NCBI RefSeq assembly: GCF_032190635.1
Contig: NZ_JAVLAS010000001.1
Span: 1,922,001 to 1,986,000, forward strand
Direction of reading: 5' to 3'
DNA from: Levilactobacillus zymae
GTDB taxonomy: Bacteria; Bacillota; Bacilli; Lactobacillales; Lactobacillaceae
DNA length: 64,000 nucleotides
Shown here one piece after another: positions 56,729-64,000 of this stretch. Made by a program: the position numbers and the translations under genes. The stretch's first letter is position 1, and every line of letters begins with the position of its first letter. The notes beneath the pieces were generated by a model. The model did no database searches, had not been told where the DNA came from, and worked only from the letters and a program-made list of their open reading frames with translations.

Positions 56729-57337
56729 TCATGGTTCAGTGAGCCCGATCAGTTCCCGGTACACCGGGACTAGGGCCGCAATCGTAGTCTGAATGGTGGC
56801 TAACTGAGTGGCCGCATCGCCGGTAAAGAAGGCACTTTCCGGAGCAAACGTTCGGCCAATCAGCCACTCGGCGTGTTTTTGAGACTGCACCGCCATTAGC
56901 TGGTCCCAGCCGGCTGCGGTTAGCGGCTGATGCACCGTTTTATCGGTGTGGTCGTTCGCCCACTCGAAATTGGTGGGTAACGCGGCGACCGTTTGCGGAT
57001 TGACCCGACCAATCACGGTTTGCCGGTCCTTGGCTTCTTGTAAGACCACCAGCCAGATGTACAACTGATCGTCCCACAGACCAAATTCAAAGTGTGGCAG
57101 CATCTTGTAACCCCGCTTAGACGTACTCAACGCCACCCAAGTATCCGGCGGTGGATTCTTGGTGCGCCGCCGATGCAACGCGAGATGTGGATAAACTGGC
57201 ACCCCGACCTGCGCTAATTGCGGTTGTAGTGCGGCGACGGTAGCCGTAAACTTCGGATCGATAATGGCGCGAATCTTAGCCAAGCGCCCCGGCAATGTGC
57301 CGTCGTCAAACACCGCGAAGTCACTATCTTGATACAT
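56729..57337 (-). CDS. DUF1054 / UPF0637 family protein (YktB type)
   Basis: Protein of 202 residues matching the DUF1054 family in layout: DSDFAVFDDGTLPGRLAKIRA near the start, HLALHRRRTKNPPPDTWVA in the middle, then GYKMLPHFEFGLWDD. Bacillus YktB is the reference; function unknown. The start is ATG 57337 after GGGGGG, where the family begins. It is divergent from yueI. Confidence 0.82.
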   Translation of the reverse strand: MYQDSDFAVFDDGTLPGRLAKIRAIIDPKFTATVAALQPQLAQVGVPVYPHLALHRRRTKNPPPDTWVALSTSKRGYKMLPHFEFGLWDDQLYIWLVVLQEAKDRQTVIGRVNPQTVAALPTNFEWANDHTDKTVHQPLTAAGWDQLMAVQSQKHAEWLIGRTFAPESAFFTGDAATQLATIQTTIAALVPVYRELIGLTEP

Positions 57338-57380
57338 GTTAACACCCCCCAGGTCTTTGCTCACGGTTCGTTTCCATTCC

Positions 57381-57389
57381 ATGTTATAC
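57381..57389 (+). promoter_or_regulatory. Extended -10 promoter of yueI
   Basis: TGT-TATACT (hexamer 57384-57389), 31 bases before the yueI ATG; no clear -35. Confidence 0.5.
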
Positions 57390-57420
57390 TAATGCCACTA
57401 TGTTGAAAAGAGGGAGTTAC

Positions 57421-57876
57421 ATGACGGAAAAAAGTTCGATGGAGCAGCATCTCGATGCCGCGATGTACGGGACACCCAAGATTAAGCCCGATGAACAACG
57501 ACATTACCTCGGGACCTTTCGGGAGCGCGTGTCGCTGGCCATGACCATCGCCGAAGTCGTCGATCATCAGAACTTGGCGGCCTTCATCACTGAGATCACC
57601 GCTCATCCCGACTACCAAGTGATTTTGAACGGTCACATTGACCAAAGCGACTTAGGCCCCTACCTTAAGGTAGCCAGTCAACACAACGTGGCCTTTACCA
57701 TTCGTCAGGATAACATTTACGGCATTGCCGATAGCGACCTAGGCTTAGTGGTCGCCGCCGCAACGGCGATCAACCAGTCACCCATCGCCCTAGCCAAGAA
57801 GTATCCGGACGAAGTCGCCCCCGTCCCTCACCCGACCAAAAAGTCGGGGTGGCTAGGTCATTTCTTAAATCACTAA
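57421..57876 (+). CDS. yueI: YueI family protein (DUF1694)
   Basis: Protein of 151 residues with the YueI signature: LDAAMYGTPKIKPDEQRHYLGTFRERV at the N terminus and NGHIDQSDLGPYLKVA in the middle. The family is of unknown function and widespread in Bacilli. It starts at ATG 57421 after GAGGGAG and ends 20 bases before rarA, suggesting cotranscription. Confidence 0.85.
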   Translation: MTEKSSMEQHLDAAMYGTPKIKPDEQRHYLGTFRERVSLAMTIAEVVDHQNLAAFITEITAHPDYQVILNGHIDQSDLGPYLKVASQHNVAFTIRQDNIYGIADSDLGLVVAAATAINQSPIALAKKYPDEVAPVPHPTKKSGWLGHFLNH

Positions 57877-57896
57877 TTTTTAAAGGAGTTTTTATT

Positions 57897-59180
57897 TTGG
57901 CACAACCTTTAGCCTACCGGATGCGACCACGACGGTTAGAAGACGTGGTCGGGCAGCAGGACTTGGTGGGCCCCGGCAAAATCATCGCTCGCATGGTCGC
58001 CGCCAAGCTCCTGTCTTCCATGATTCTCTACGGCCCCCCTGGTACCGGTAAGACCAGTATCGCTAGCGCCATTGCCGGTTCTACCAAATACGCTTTTCGT
58101 AAGCTGAACGCGGCGACAGATTCCAAAAAGGATCTACAGGTCGTGGCTGAAGAGGCCAAGATGAGTGGGACCGTGATTTTATTACTCGATGAAATTCACC
58201 GGCTAGATAAAACCAAGCAGGACTTTTTACTCCCCCACCTTGAAAGTGGTCGGATCATCCTGATCGGCGCCACCACCGAGAATCCATACCTCAATATCAA
58301 CCCGGCGATTCGGAGTAGAACCCAGATTTTCGAGGTACACCCGCTCACCCATACCGATATCGTGACCGCCCTTAACCGCGCCTTGACCGATACCGAACGG
58401 GGACTCGGCACGTTACCTTTGACCGTCGATCCGGCCGCACTCGACTTCATGGCGGACGCAACCAACGGCGACCTGCGCAGCGCCCTTAACGGGTTAGAAC
58501 TCGCCGCGCAATCCACGCCCCCCACCGAATCGGACCAACGGATTCACGTGACCTTACCCGTGGCCGAGGAATGCTTTCAACGTAAAGCCCTGCTGGGTGA
58601 TAAAAACGGAGACGCCCACTACGACGTCATCTCCGCCTTTCAAAAATCGATTCGCGGTAGTGACACCGATGCGGCGTTACACTACCTCGCACAGTTGGTC
58701 GCGGCCGGTGACCTCCCGTCGATCTGTCGGCGGTTAATGGTCATTGCTTACGAAGACGTGGGCTTAGCCAACCTCCCCGCCGCGGCTCGGACCGTCCAAG
58801 CGGTTCAAGCCGCGCAACAATTGGGGCTCCCCGAGGGGCGGATTCCGTTAGCCGATGCGGTGATTGAGCTCTGCCTATCGCCGAAATCCAACTCCGGCAT
58901 CGCCGCCATTGACGCTGCCTTAGCCGACGTTCAAAACGGCCACAGCGGCAACATTCCCAACCACCTTAAAGATGCCCACTACGCCGGCGCCAAAAAGCTG
59001 GGACACGGCACCACCTACAAGTTTCCTCACGACTTTCCCAACGATTGGGTTCAGCAACAATACCTCCCCGATACGCTGCGTCAGGCACAATACTACCAGC
59101 CGAAATCCAACGGAAAGTTTGAGCAGCAACTCGGTGCTCAGTATCAACGGCTGCGTCAGGCCAACTATCACGATAATTGA
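57897..59180 (+). CDS. rarA: Replication-associated recombination protein RarA (MgsA)
   Basis: AAA+ ATPase of 427 residues related to RuvB and clamp loaders: AQPLAYRMRPRRLEDVVGQ start, Walker A YGPPGTGKTSIA (about residue 47), Walker B LLLDEIHRL, sensor 1 GATTENP, and the C-terminal tetramerisation domain (KAMRGS-like region FQKSIRGSD, then YEDVGLA). It acts at stalled forks. The start is TTG 57897, eight bases after GGAG; the longer frame overlaps yueI. Confidence 0.94.
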   Translation: MAQPLAYRMRPRRLEDVVGQQDLVGPGKIIARMVAAKLLSSMILYGPPGTGKTSIASAIAGSTKYAFRKLNAATDSKKDLQVVAEEAKMSGTVILLLDEIHRLDKTKQDFLLPHLESGRIILIGATTENPYLNINPAIRSRTQIFEVHPLTHTDIVTALNRALTDTERGLGTLPLTVDPAALDFMADATNGDLRSALNGLELAAQSTPPTESDQRIHVTLPVAEECFQRKALLGDKNGDAHYDVISAFQKSIRGSDTDAALHYLAQLVAAGDLPSICRRLMVIAYEDVGLANLPAAARTVQAVQAAQQLGLPEGRIPLADAVIELCLSPKSNSGIAAIDAALADVQNGHSGNIPNHLKDAHYAGAKKLGHGTTYKFPHDFPNDWVQQQYLPDTLRQAQYYQPKSNGKFEQQLGAQYQRLRQANYHDN

Positions 59181-59205
59181 TATTTAAAAATTTATATGCT
59201 AAGAT
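59177..59205 (+). promoter_or_regulatory. Promoter of the 6S-like RNA
   Basis: TTGATA (59177-59182, overlapping the rarA stop), 17-base spacer ending TGC, TAAGAT (59200-59205). Confidence 0.65.
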
Positions 59206-59209
59206 ACTA

Positions 59210-59398
59210 GTGACTCTAAGGTGTACGCGTTGTCTTACTACAAGTTGCCGAACAAGTAATTTTTAAACGGGATCGCCATATGATAACGTCAATGACAAGC
59301 CTTTTCACTTGGTAGTCAGAAGCGTTATTTCGCCTTCCCCCCTGCATTGTCATCGCGGGTCAACATGACTGGACAATTAACGGCACCACTTAGATCAC
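59210..59398 (+). ncRNA. ssrS: Putative 6S RNA
   Basis: Stretch of about 190 bases between a promoter and a terminator, with no credible reading frame. Its ends pair (GTGACTCTAAG at 59210 with CTTAGATCAC ending 59398, extended by GGTG/CACC). An inner ATGACAA/TTGTCAT stem caps the middle, leaving a large unpaired centre. Size, closing stem, central bubble and the place directly after rarA fit 6S RNA, the RNA polymerase-binding regulator. I could not compare it with a covariance model. Confidence 0.58.
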
Positions 59399-59416
59399 TA
59401 AAGCCTTGTGCTTTGA

Positions 59417-59447
59417 GGACCATTCCTTTGAATGGCCCTTTTCTTTT
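59417..59447 (+). terminator. Terminator downstream of the 6S-like RNA
   Basis: Stem GGACCATTC / GAATGGCCC with CTTT loop, followed by TTTTCTTTT. Confidence 0.75.
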
Positions 59448-59529
59448 GGGCGTTTTTCTGACTTGCGGAATCGTTAGCGAGCTAGTAAACTAGTTTTCAG
59501 CTTACAGAGTTTAAGGAGGAACTGTTTCC

Positions 59530-59820
59530 GTGGCAATTACGATATTAATGATCTGTTATACCCTATTATCTTTGGGGATCGGCTGGTACCTATTCAGTCA
59601 CCGGCAAAAGCCCTTTCTGGTCTTTCATCCTGAAAGCACCCCAGCGCTCAGTCGCGTGGTCGCGGTTGGTGGGATCCTATTAATGGTGATTGGGCTCAGT
59701 GCCGCCATCGCAACGGTGCTGAACAACACCATTTTCATTTCCATGACGCTGCTGGTGGGTGTCATCGTCGTCGTCGGTTTACAATTATTCCTCGTCCATT
59801 GGTTTCCCAAGGGCGAGTAA
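59530..59820 (+). CDS. Small membrane protein of unknown function
   Basis: Protein of 96 residues with three hydrophobic segments (about residues 2-21, 42-63 and 69-88) and no charged core. It resembles the small integral membrane proteins of lactobacilli with DUF3899-type layout, but I do not recognise it with confidence. GTG 59530 is ten bases after AAGGAGG, so it is very likely translated. It stands between the 6S-like RNA and a universal stress protein gene. Confidence 0.7.
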   Translation: MAITILMICYTLLSLGIGWYLFSHRQKPFLVFHPESTPALSRVVAVGGILLMVIGLSAAIATVLNNTIFISMTLLVGVIVVVGLQLFLVHWFPKGE

Positions 59821-59916
59821 CCGGTTACAATTTTTCTCACTTTTTTGCCATTTTACTTTTTATTTCTGCGGAAATAACGTATCATGAAAGTATCAAGTAA
59901 TGAGAGGTGAATATAT

Positions 59917-60393
59917 ATGTTACAACAATACAAGCACATTTTAGTCCCCGTCGATGGCTCTTACGAAGCCGAATTAGCTTTCAAGAAGGCCGTTGCCGTG
60001 GCTAAACGTAACGATGCTGATTTACATCTCGTTCACGTTGTCGATACCCGCGCTTTCCAAAACATCTCGAGCTTCGATACCAGCATGGTCGAACAAGTGA
60101 CCGAGACGGCGAAAAAGACGTTAGACAAATATGTTGCGGATGCCAAAGCCGATGGCCTCGAAAAGATTGATTACGCCATCGAATACGGTGCTCCCAAGAC
60201 CATCATTGCCCGGGATGTCCCTCGGGATAACGATACAGATTTGATTATGATTGGGGCCACCGGACTTAACGCGGTAGAGCGGCTCTTAATCGGGTCCGTC
60301 ACGGAATACGTGACGCGGACGGCTATCTGCGACGTTATTGTGGTGCGGACGGATCTGAACAACCAACCCGCCAAAACCACTCCACAAAACTAA
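59917..60393 (+). CDS. Universal stress protein (UspA family)
   Basis: Protein of 158 residues with the Usp fold: HILVPVDGSYEAELAFKKAV at the N terminus and the ATP-binding motif GATGLNAVERLLIGSVTEYV near residue 118 (G-x2-G-x9-G-S). ATP-binding Usp proteins respond to stress and stationary phase. The ATG follows GAGAGGTGA. The C terminus has a short Asn/Gln/Thr-rich extension. A strong terminator follows. Confidence 0.93.
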   Translation: MLQQYKHILVPVDGSYEAELAFKKAVAVAKRNDADLHLVHVVDTRAFQNISSFDTSMVEQVTETAKKTLDKYVADAKADGLEKIDYAIEYGAPKTIIARDVPRDNDTDLIMIGATGLNAVERLLIGSVTEYVTRTAICDVIVVRTDLNNQPAKTTPQN

Positions 60394-60407
60394 CCAGCCA
60401 TTATCCA

Positions 60408-60437
60408 ACCGGTTCAGGGTCAACCTGAACCGGTTTT
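60408..60437 (+). terminator. Terminator of the universal stress protein gene
   Basis: Perfect stem AACCGGTTCAGG / CCTGAACCGGTT with a five-base loop and TTTTTT tail. Confidence 0.9.
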
Positions 60438-60575
60438 TTGGACCCTCAATAGTAGCCTGAAACCGCACTTTAACTACTAAGTTGTTCGACCGCCAATCTG
60501 GACTGCGTCTTAGTCTGGATGACCTCAACTAGGGTCCCGAACCCGGGGCTCACGCTCAGGGAATCGTTTAACCTT

Positions 60576-60616
60576 AAATCGGCAATTATTCCCAATTCAG
60601 GAATAATTGCCGATTT
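60576..60616. terminator. Hairpin between convergent usp and regulator genes
   Basis: Perfect 17-bp stem (60576-60592 with 60600-60616) and a 7-base loop. Its apex matches the hairpin at 1511-1553. It lies 40 bases after the regulator's stop and probably ends its transcript. The 60438-60575 stretch before it holds nothing I recognise. Confidence 0.7.
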
Positions 60617-60654
60617 GACGTTCATATTCATCAACTAACTGACCGCTACCCTAA

Positions 60655-61512
60655 TTAATCCGGTAAAAGTGACCCCACCGTCTGACCTAAACGTTGTTGC
60701 AATGCCACGTTATGGGTCACTACGGCGAGGGTCTGCGCAATTGCCAGACTCCGCTTAGCCGCCGTAGTCGCAAGTAGAGCTTGTTCCGCTTGCCCCTTTA
60801 ATTCGTATAAGACATCGATTAAGTACAGTGAATCCTGTTGTTTAACCACCTGCAATGCGGCTGCGACGTTTTCATTAACTAGTTGCGGTTGTTCTAATTG
60901 CAGGTATAGCTGAGCAATCCGGTAACGTGCCCATACCAGGCGTTTGAACTCCTCTTCTTCGTGCCATTCGTAATTATCGAGGTACGTCATGGCTTCGCGT
61001 AAGTAATAGTGGACCTTCTCGTATTCCTTCCGTTCCAGGTAAGCCGCCGCCATCCCAACGTTCCCCACAATGGCGTAGAGATCCCACGGCATCCGGTACG
61101 ACCGGTGCAACAATAAGTTGAAGTGAAAAATGGCTTCATCGGGGCGTTGGCGGGCCCCAATCTCGATAAAGCCGCGGTAATAGTGGTACCGTTCCCGGTC
61201 AAAAGCATTCTGGACACTAGCCATATCCATTTGTTCTAACAACCGGTCGGCACCATGGTAATCGCCAAAACGCACGGCCCGCGATACCCGACTAAATTGA
61301 TCGTCTAGCCCGCTCCCCATGCCGGCTAAAATATCTTCCAACGAAACGTTCAAGCGCCGGCAGATCTGTAAAATAATCTTAATGCTGGGTACCTTATTTT
61401 TCTTCTCCATTAGGCTGACCGTCGCTTGTGTGCAAATGCCCTCGGCTAATTCCTGTTGCGATAAATTCTTTTGCTTACGGTATTGTTTGAGCTTGTCCCC
61501 TAGTAAGCGCAT
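60655..61512 (-). CDS. PlcR/Rgg-like transcriptional regulator (XRE HTH plus TPR)
   Basis: Protein of 285 residues: N-terminal XRE helix-turn-helix (about 5-60, LKQYRKQKNLSQQELAEGICTQATVS) and a C-terminal array of helical TPR-like repeats. Length and the EGICTQATVS recognition region are like PlcR of Bacillus cereus. Regulators of this RNPP class bind short secreted peptides through the TPR domain. The start is ATG 61512 after AGAGGAG. It is transcribed away from an AT-rich region that contains inverted repeats and a 45-codon frame on the other strand. Confidence 0.82.
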   Translation of the reverse strand: MRLLGDKLKQYRKQKNLSQQELAEGICTQATVSLMEKKNKVPSIKIILQICRRLNVSLEDILAGMGSGLDDQFSRVSRAVRFGDYHGADRLLEQMDMASVQNAFDRERYHYYRGFIEIGARQRPDEAIFHFNLLLHRSYRMPWDLYAIVGNVGMAAAYLERKEYEKVHYYLREAMTYLDNYEWHEEEEFKRLVWARYRIAQLYLQLEQPQLVNENVAAALQVVKQQDSLYLIDVLYELKGQAEQALLATTAAKRSLAIAQTLAVVTHNVALQQRLGQTVGSLLPD

Positions 61513-61578
61513 CTCATATCTCCTCTGAAAACTTGTCTGGTTAATCAACAGTTTTTTCGATAAAGACGAACGTTTTTC

Positions 61579-61616
61579 TACAAAGAATTTAATATATTAA
61601 CATAATTTTCTTTGTA
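61579..61616. repeat. Nested inverted repeat upstream of the PlcR-like gene
   Basis: Nine-base arms TACAAAGAA (61579-61587) and TTCTTTGTA (61608-61616) enclose a 12-base palindrome TTAATATATTAA (61589-61600). A further CTAATAA / TTATTAG dyad lies at 61622-61639. Probable regulator binding region. Confidence 0.6.
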
Positions 61617-61716
61617 TTCTCCTAATAAAAACTTATTAGCAGTCCCCAATCTCTTTATCATTAATTCTAATAATAAGTGATTTGGGTGGAAACACAAGCG
61701 ATATGGCCCTTTATTA

Positions 61717-61854
61717 ATGAACTTTAATCTGTCTATACCATTTTATCATTTTTGCATAAGCTTTCTTATCACAACGGTGATGCTGGTTAGCAATTTCGTA
61801 ATGTTCGTATTTTATCCATTTAGAGAATTAATTGATAATTCAAATATAGCTTAA
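61717..61854 (+). CDS. Candidate 45-residue hydrophobic peptide
   Basis: Frame of 45 codons, divergent from the PlcR-like regulator and overlapping by 15 bases the convergent 3' end of the phosphodiesterase gene. The product is very hydrophobic from about residue 7 to 35 (repeated Phe, Val, Leu) with a polar end RELIDNSNIA. Codons are AT-rich, unlike the neighbouring genes. No Shine-Dalgarno sequence is visible and the N terminus lacks the basic residues of a signal peptide. Size and position recall pheromone genes beside RNPP regulators, but it may be chance. Confidence 0.25.
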   Translation: MNFNLSIPFYHFCISFLITTVMLVSNFVMFVFYPFRELIDNSNIA

Positions 61855-63420
61855 CGTAAAGTTCGCTAGCATGGCCCACGCAACCGTTTCTGGTCGTTGA
61901 GCCACCACCCGTTGCAACCGACTCACCTGATTGGTAATCTGGCCGTCCGCCCCCAGCGCCCAGGCCAGCGTCATCGCGGTCCGCGAATCTGGCGTCCAGA
62001 GGTAGGCTGGCGCGTGTTCGCGGTGAGCCGCCTGAATGAACTGATCACTGACCGACAATCGTTGAAAGGAATAGAAATCGGCTGGTACCGAGGCCGGGGA
62101 AACCCAATTAAACGGCGTAATGTACCCAACCGATAAACGCGGTGCCGCCCGTCGTAACCCAGCCACGACCCGATAGTCTAAAGAATGCACCGCCGAATGA
62201 TCGCGGGCTAACCGCGTCCCGTATTGGCGAGCAAAGCGCCGAACCATCCCCGCCGAATCCCACGGGGTGGTTTTCAGTTCGACTAACAAGGGTTGATGGT
62301 GCCGTTCGGCCACTCGCAGGTAATGCGGCCAACTCACCAACCGGGCCCGTTGTCCATTTTCGTGAAGCGTCAGCTGCGTTAGCCGCCGCAGGGACCACTG
62401 GTGCGGCTGAACGTCGCGACCGGCTAGTGCTTTCAGATTCTCATCGTGCAGCACCACCCACCGCTGGTCGCGCGTTTCGTGAAGGTCCATTTCAACGTAC
62501 CGGGGATGGCTACGGCTAACGTGCCGTAACGCGCCCAAGGTATTTTGGACCCCGATCCCCCGGTCGACACCCCGGTGACTGATGAGGGCCGTGGCACCCC
62601 AGCGCGATTGGCATAACGTCTGAGTAATGACCCCGCCGCTCACGAGAAGCCACCCGGCCAAGCAGACCCCGATCATCCGGTAAGGGGCGCTCACCGGATT
62701 AGCCAATTCGGTCGGTTGCCCACACCAACTCCAGACCAGAGTTACCGTGCCCAACAGACTGGCCAGCGTATACCCGCCTAAGATGACCCCCATTGAGCCG
62801 ACCGTTAGCCAAGTAACCGCGGAAGCCGGCAAACTGGCATCCAATCGCTGGTTGAGTAAAATCACGCCACCGCTCAGCCCCAACCACCCCAGCATGCTGC
62901 CGATTAAGACCATTAGGCCACCACACATCTGTTTTGGCGTCCCCATCGTCCGGGTGACTCGCCAATGACGCGGCCCCCAGATCAGGCTATATGCCAACAA
63001 TCCAAGATAGGCGACAACGACCACACCACCTAGCTCGTGGCGATACAGACTAACCCAATTCACCCAGCTTGCCGGCAAGCGTAACCGCACTAAAAAGCGA
63101 CTTCCTAGGCCCCATAGCCCCCAGGGCAGACTCAACAGACCGAGACTCACGCCCAGCCCTAACCAGGTTCCCCCGCGACGCCAGCCGGTTAACGGCCCCG
63201 CCGCTACTCCGTAGACCCGCCCCAGCTGGCTTAGTTGCCAACCGGCTAACCCTAGTTCTAGCAGGACCACCACCACTAAAGCCGCCGTCCAGCCCGGAAA
63301 CTGCCCGCCCCAACGGAGAATTCCCAGACCCAAAACAAGACCGGTCCATCCCCAAAATAGTCGGGGCGTCATTAAACCGACCCGCCACGCACGCCACAAT
63401 TCCTGTCGTTTCACTCGCAC
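61840..63420 (-). CDS. Membrane-anchored glycerophosphodiester phosphodiesterase
   Basis: Protein of 526 residues. The N-terminal half (to about residue 280) has seven or eight hydrophobic segments of the GDPD membrane domain. The C-terminal half is the GDPD TIM barrel (ISHRGVDRGIGVQNT, YVEMDLHETRDQRWVVLHDENL, LLVELKT). The usual metal-ligand Glu of PENT is Gln here (VQNT). It probably cleaves glycerophosphodiesters or lipoteichoic-acid-like polymers. The start GTG 63420 is eight bases after GGGAG. A longer frame would run into the ddl terminator. Confidence 0.85.
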   Translation of the reverse strand: MRVKRQELWRAWRVGLMTPRLFWGWTGLVLGLGILRWGGQFPGWTAALVVVVLLELGLAGWQLSQLGRVYGVAAGPLTGWRRGGTWLGLGVSLGLLSLPWGLWGLGSRFLVRLRLPASWVNWVSLYRHELGGVVVVAYLGLLAYSLIWGPRHWRVTRTMGTPKQMCGGLMVLIGSMLGWLGLSGGVILLNQRLDASLPASAVTWLTVGSMGVILGGYTLASLLGTVTLVWSWCGQPTELANPVSAPYRMIGVCLAGWLLVSGGVITQTLCQSRWGATALISHRGVDRGIGVQNTLGALRHVSRSHPRYVEMDLHETRDQRWVVLHDENLKALAGRDVQPHQWSLRRLTQLTLHENGQRARLVSWPHYLRVAERHHQPLLVELKTTPWDSAGMVRRFARQYGTRLARDHSAVHSLDYRVVAGLRRAAPRLSVGYITPFNWVSPASVPADFYSFQRLSVSDQFIQAAHREHAPAYLWTPDSRTAMTLAWALGADGQITNQVSRLQRVVAQRPETVAWAMLANFTLSYI

Positions 63421-63435
63421 ATTGCCATCTCCCAC

Positions 63436-63470
63436 AAAAAAAGCCGATGAGCCCGCCAAAGCGTCTCACC
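63436..63470 (-). terminator. Terminator of ddl
   Basis: Imperfect stem GGTGAGACGC / GCGGGCTCATC followed on the minus strand by TTTTTTT, 15 bases before the downstream GTG start. Confidence 0.75.
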
Positions 63471-63486
63471 GACCCAAATTCTCAGT

Positions 63487-64000
63487 CTACTTCTTTAATT
63501 GATACGTTGATGCGGCCGAATTATCGTCCAACGGCACGAAGTCGTAAGCCAACTTATCTTCACGGTTGAACTCCGCAATTGCCAACTCGATGAGCCGGTC
63601 GATCAATTCCGTGTAGCTAATTCCGGAAGCCTCCCACAATTGTGGGTACAGGCTGATGTTCGTAAAGCCAGGTAAGGTGTTAACCTCCCCCACGTACGGC
63701 ACATTATCCTTGGAAACCAGGTAGTCGATGCGCGCCATCCCCTTCAGGTCTAACGCAGCGTACGTCTGCAGTCCCATCGTGGTAATCTCTTGCGCCAAGT
63801 CTGCCGGTAACTGTACGGGGACTTCAAAGGTCACGCCACTAGCGTCCACAAACTTATTATTGTAGTCGTAGAAGACGTCCTTTTCGGGCACCCGAATGGC
63901 CCCCAGCTTCGATGCTTGTGGGTGTTCGTTACCCAGAATAGAGATTTCGACTTCTTCCAACCCAGCAATGGTTTCTTCCACCAGAACCTTATAGTCGTAC
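63487..64000 (-). CDS. ddl: D-alanine--D-alanine ligase, 3' part (gene continues past the window)
   Basis: C-terminal 170 residues of Ddl; the frame is open to the window edge. It shows the ATP-grasp segment VEETIAGLEEVEISILGN, then FVDASGVTFEVPVQLP, ARIDYL and the catalytic EVNTLPGFTNISLYPQLW with the metal-binding Glu and Asn and the substrate loop. It joins two D-Ala for peptidoglycan precursors. The residue that determines D-Ala or D-lactate specificity lies in the N-terminal half, outside the window. Confidence 0.93.
   Translation of the reverse strand, partial: YDYKVLVEETIAGLEEVEISILGNEHPQASKLGAIRVPEKDVFYDYNNKFVDASGVTFEVPVQLPADLAQEITTMGLQTYAALDLKGMARIDYLVSKDNVPYVGEVNTLPGFTNISLYPQLWEASGISYTELIDRLIELAIAEFNREDKLAYDFVPLDDNSAASTYQLKK

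Noticed and set aside
59281..59340. Possible short coding frame in the gap after rarA
   Set aside because: No ribosome site; the segment is better explained by the paired arms of the structured RNA.
61602..61690. 27-codon frame on the minus strand between the inverted repeats and the PlcR-like gene's far upstream region (begins MIKRLGTANK)
   Set aside because: No Shine-Dalgarno sequence and it overlaps the likely operator and promoter. Kept only as a note because of the regulator's family.

Overview
The window looks like chromosome from a lactic acid bacterium of the family Lactobacillaceae. The evidence is the gene order (ymfF-ymfH-rodZ-pgsA-cinA-recA-rny-ymdB-mutS-mutL-ruvAB-queA-tgt-yajC and mreBCD-minCD), the AGGAGG-type ribosome binding sites, the frequent GTG and TTG starts, and T-box leaders in front of aminoacyl-tRNA synthetase genes. 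Base composition is GC-rich for a lactobacillus (my impression, not computed). A high-GC heterofermentative genus such as Levilactobacillus is possible, but that is a guess. I see no insertion sequence, prophage, CRISPR array, rRNA or tRNA gene.

Layout. 0-4.1 kb: DUF948 protein, an MscS-type channel, then a minus-strand operon murI-rdgB-phosphoesterase-cbpB. 4.3-9.7 kb: yslB, then trxA-mutS2-cvpA-zapA and yrzB-ruvX-ireB. 10-17 kb: alaS with a T-box leader, cshB, nrnA, dinB with a LexA box in its promoter, and yajC. 17-29.7 kb: tgt-queA-ruvB-ruvA-mutL-mutS-ymdB-rny-recA, a tRNA-modification and DNA-repair block. 29.8-35.4 kb: cinA, pgsA, rodZ and a pair of M16-type proteins. 35.5-38.2 kb: an amino-acid ABC transporter behind a two-stage T-box leader. 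38.3-42.3 kb: mreBCD-minCD. 42.5-47.4 kb: folC, valS with a T-box leader, tpx. 47.5-50.8 kb: a peptide-binding lipoprotein and an M20 amidohydrolase behind a T-box and a His-rich leader peptide. 50.9-55.2 kb: thiI, a cysteine desulfurase and ezrA. 55.4-60.4 kb, mostly plus strand: msrC, rpsD, yueI, rarA, a 6S-like RNA and a universal stress protein. 60.6-64 kb: a PlcR-like regulator with an unusual AT-rich upstream region, a membrane glycerophosphodiesterase and the 3' part of ddl.

The most interesting signal is histidine control. Two separate T-box leaders (37.7-38.1 kb and 50.5-50.8 kb) both place a CAC (His) triplet where the valS leader places GTA (Val). At 50.4 kb the T-box is followed by a 29-codon reading frame, missed by length cut-offs, in which six of the last eleven codons are His. 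Tandem T-box and leader-peptide sensing of the same amino acid would be a layered switch I do not know to be described. The other His leader carries a second antiterminator/terminator module with no Stem I of its own.

Other points: LexA-type boxes at dinB, recA and probably ruvAB; two distant hairpins sharing an identical apex; a 45-codon hydrophobic frame divergent from the PlcR-like regulator.
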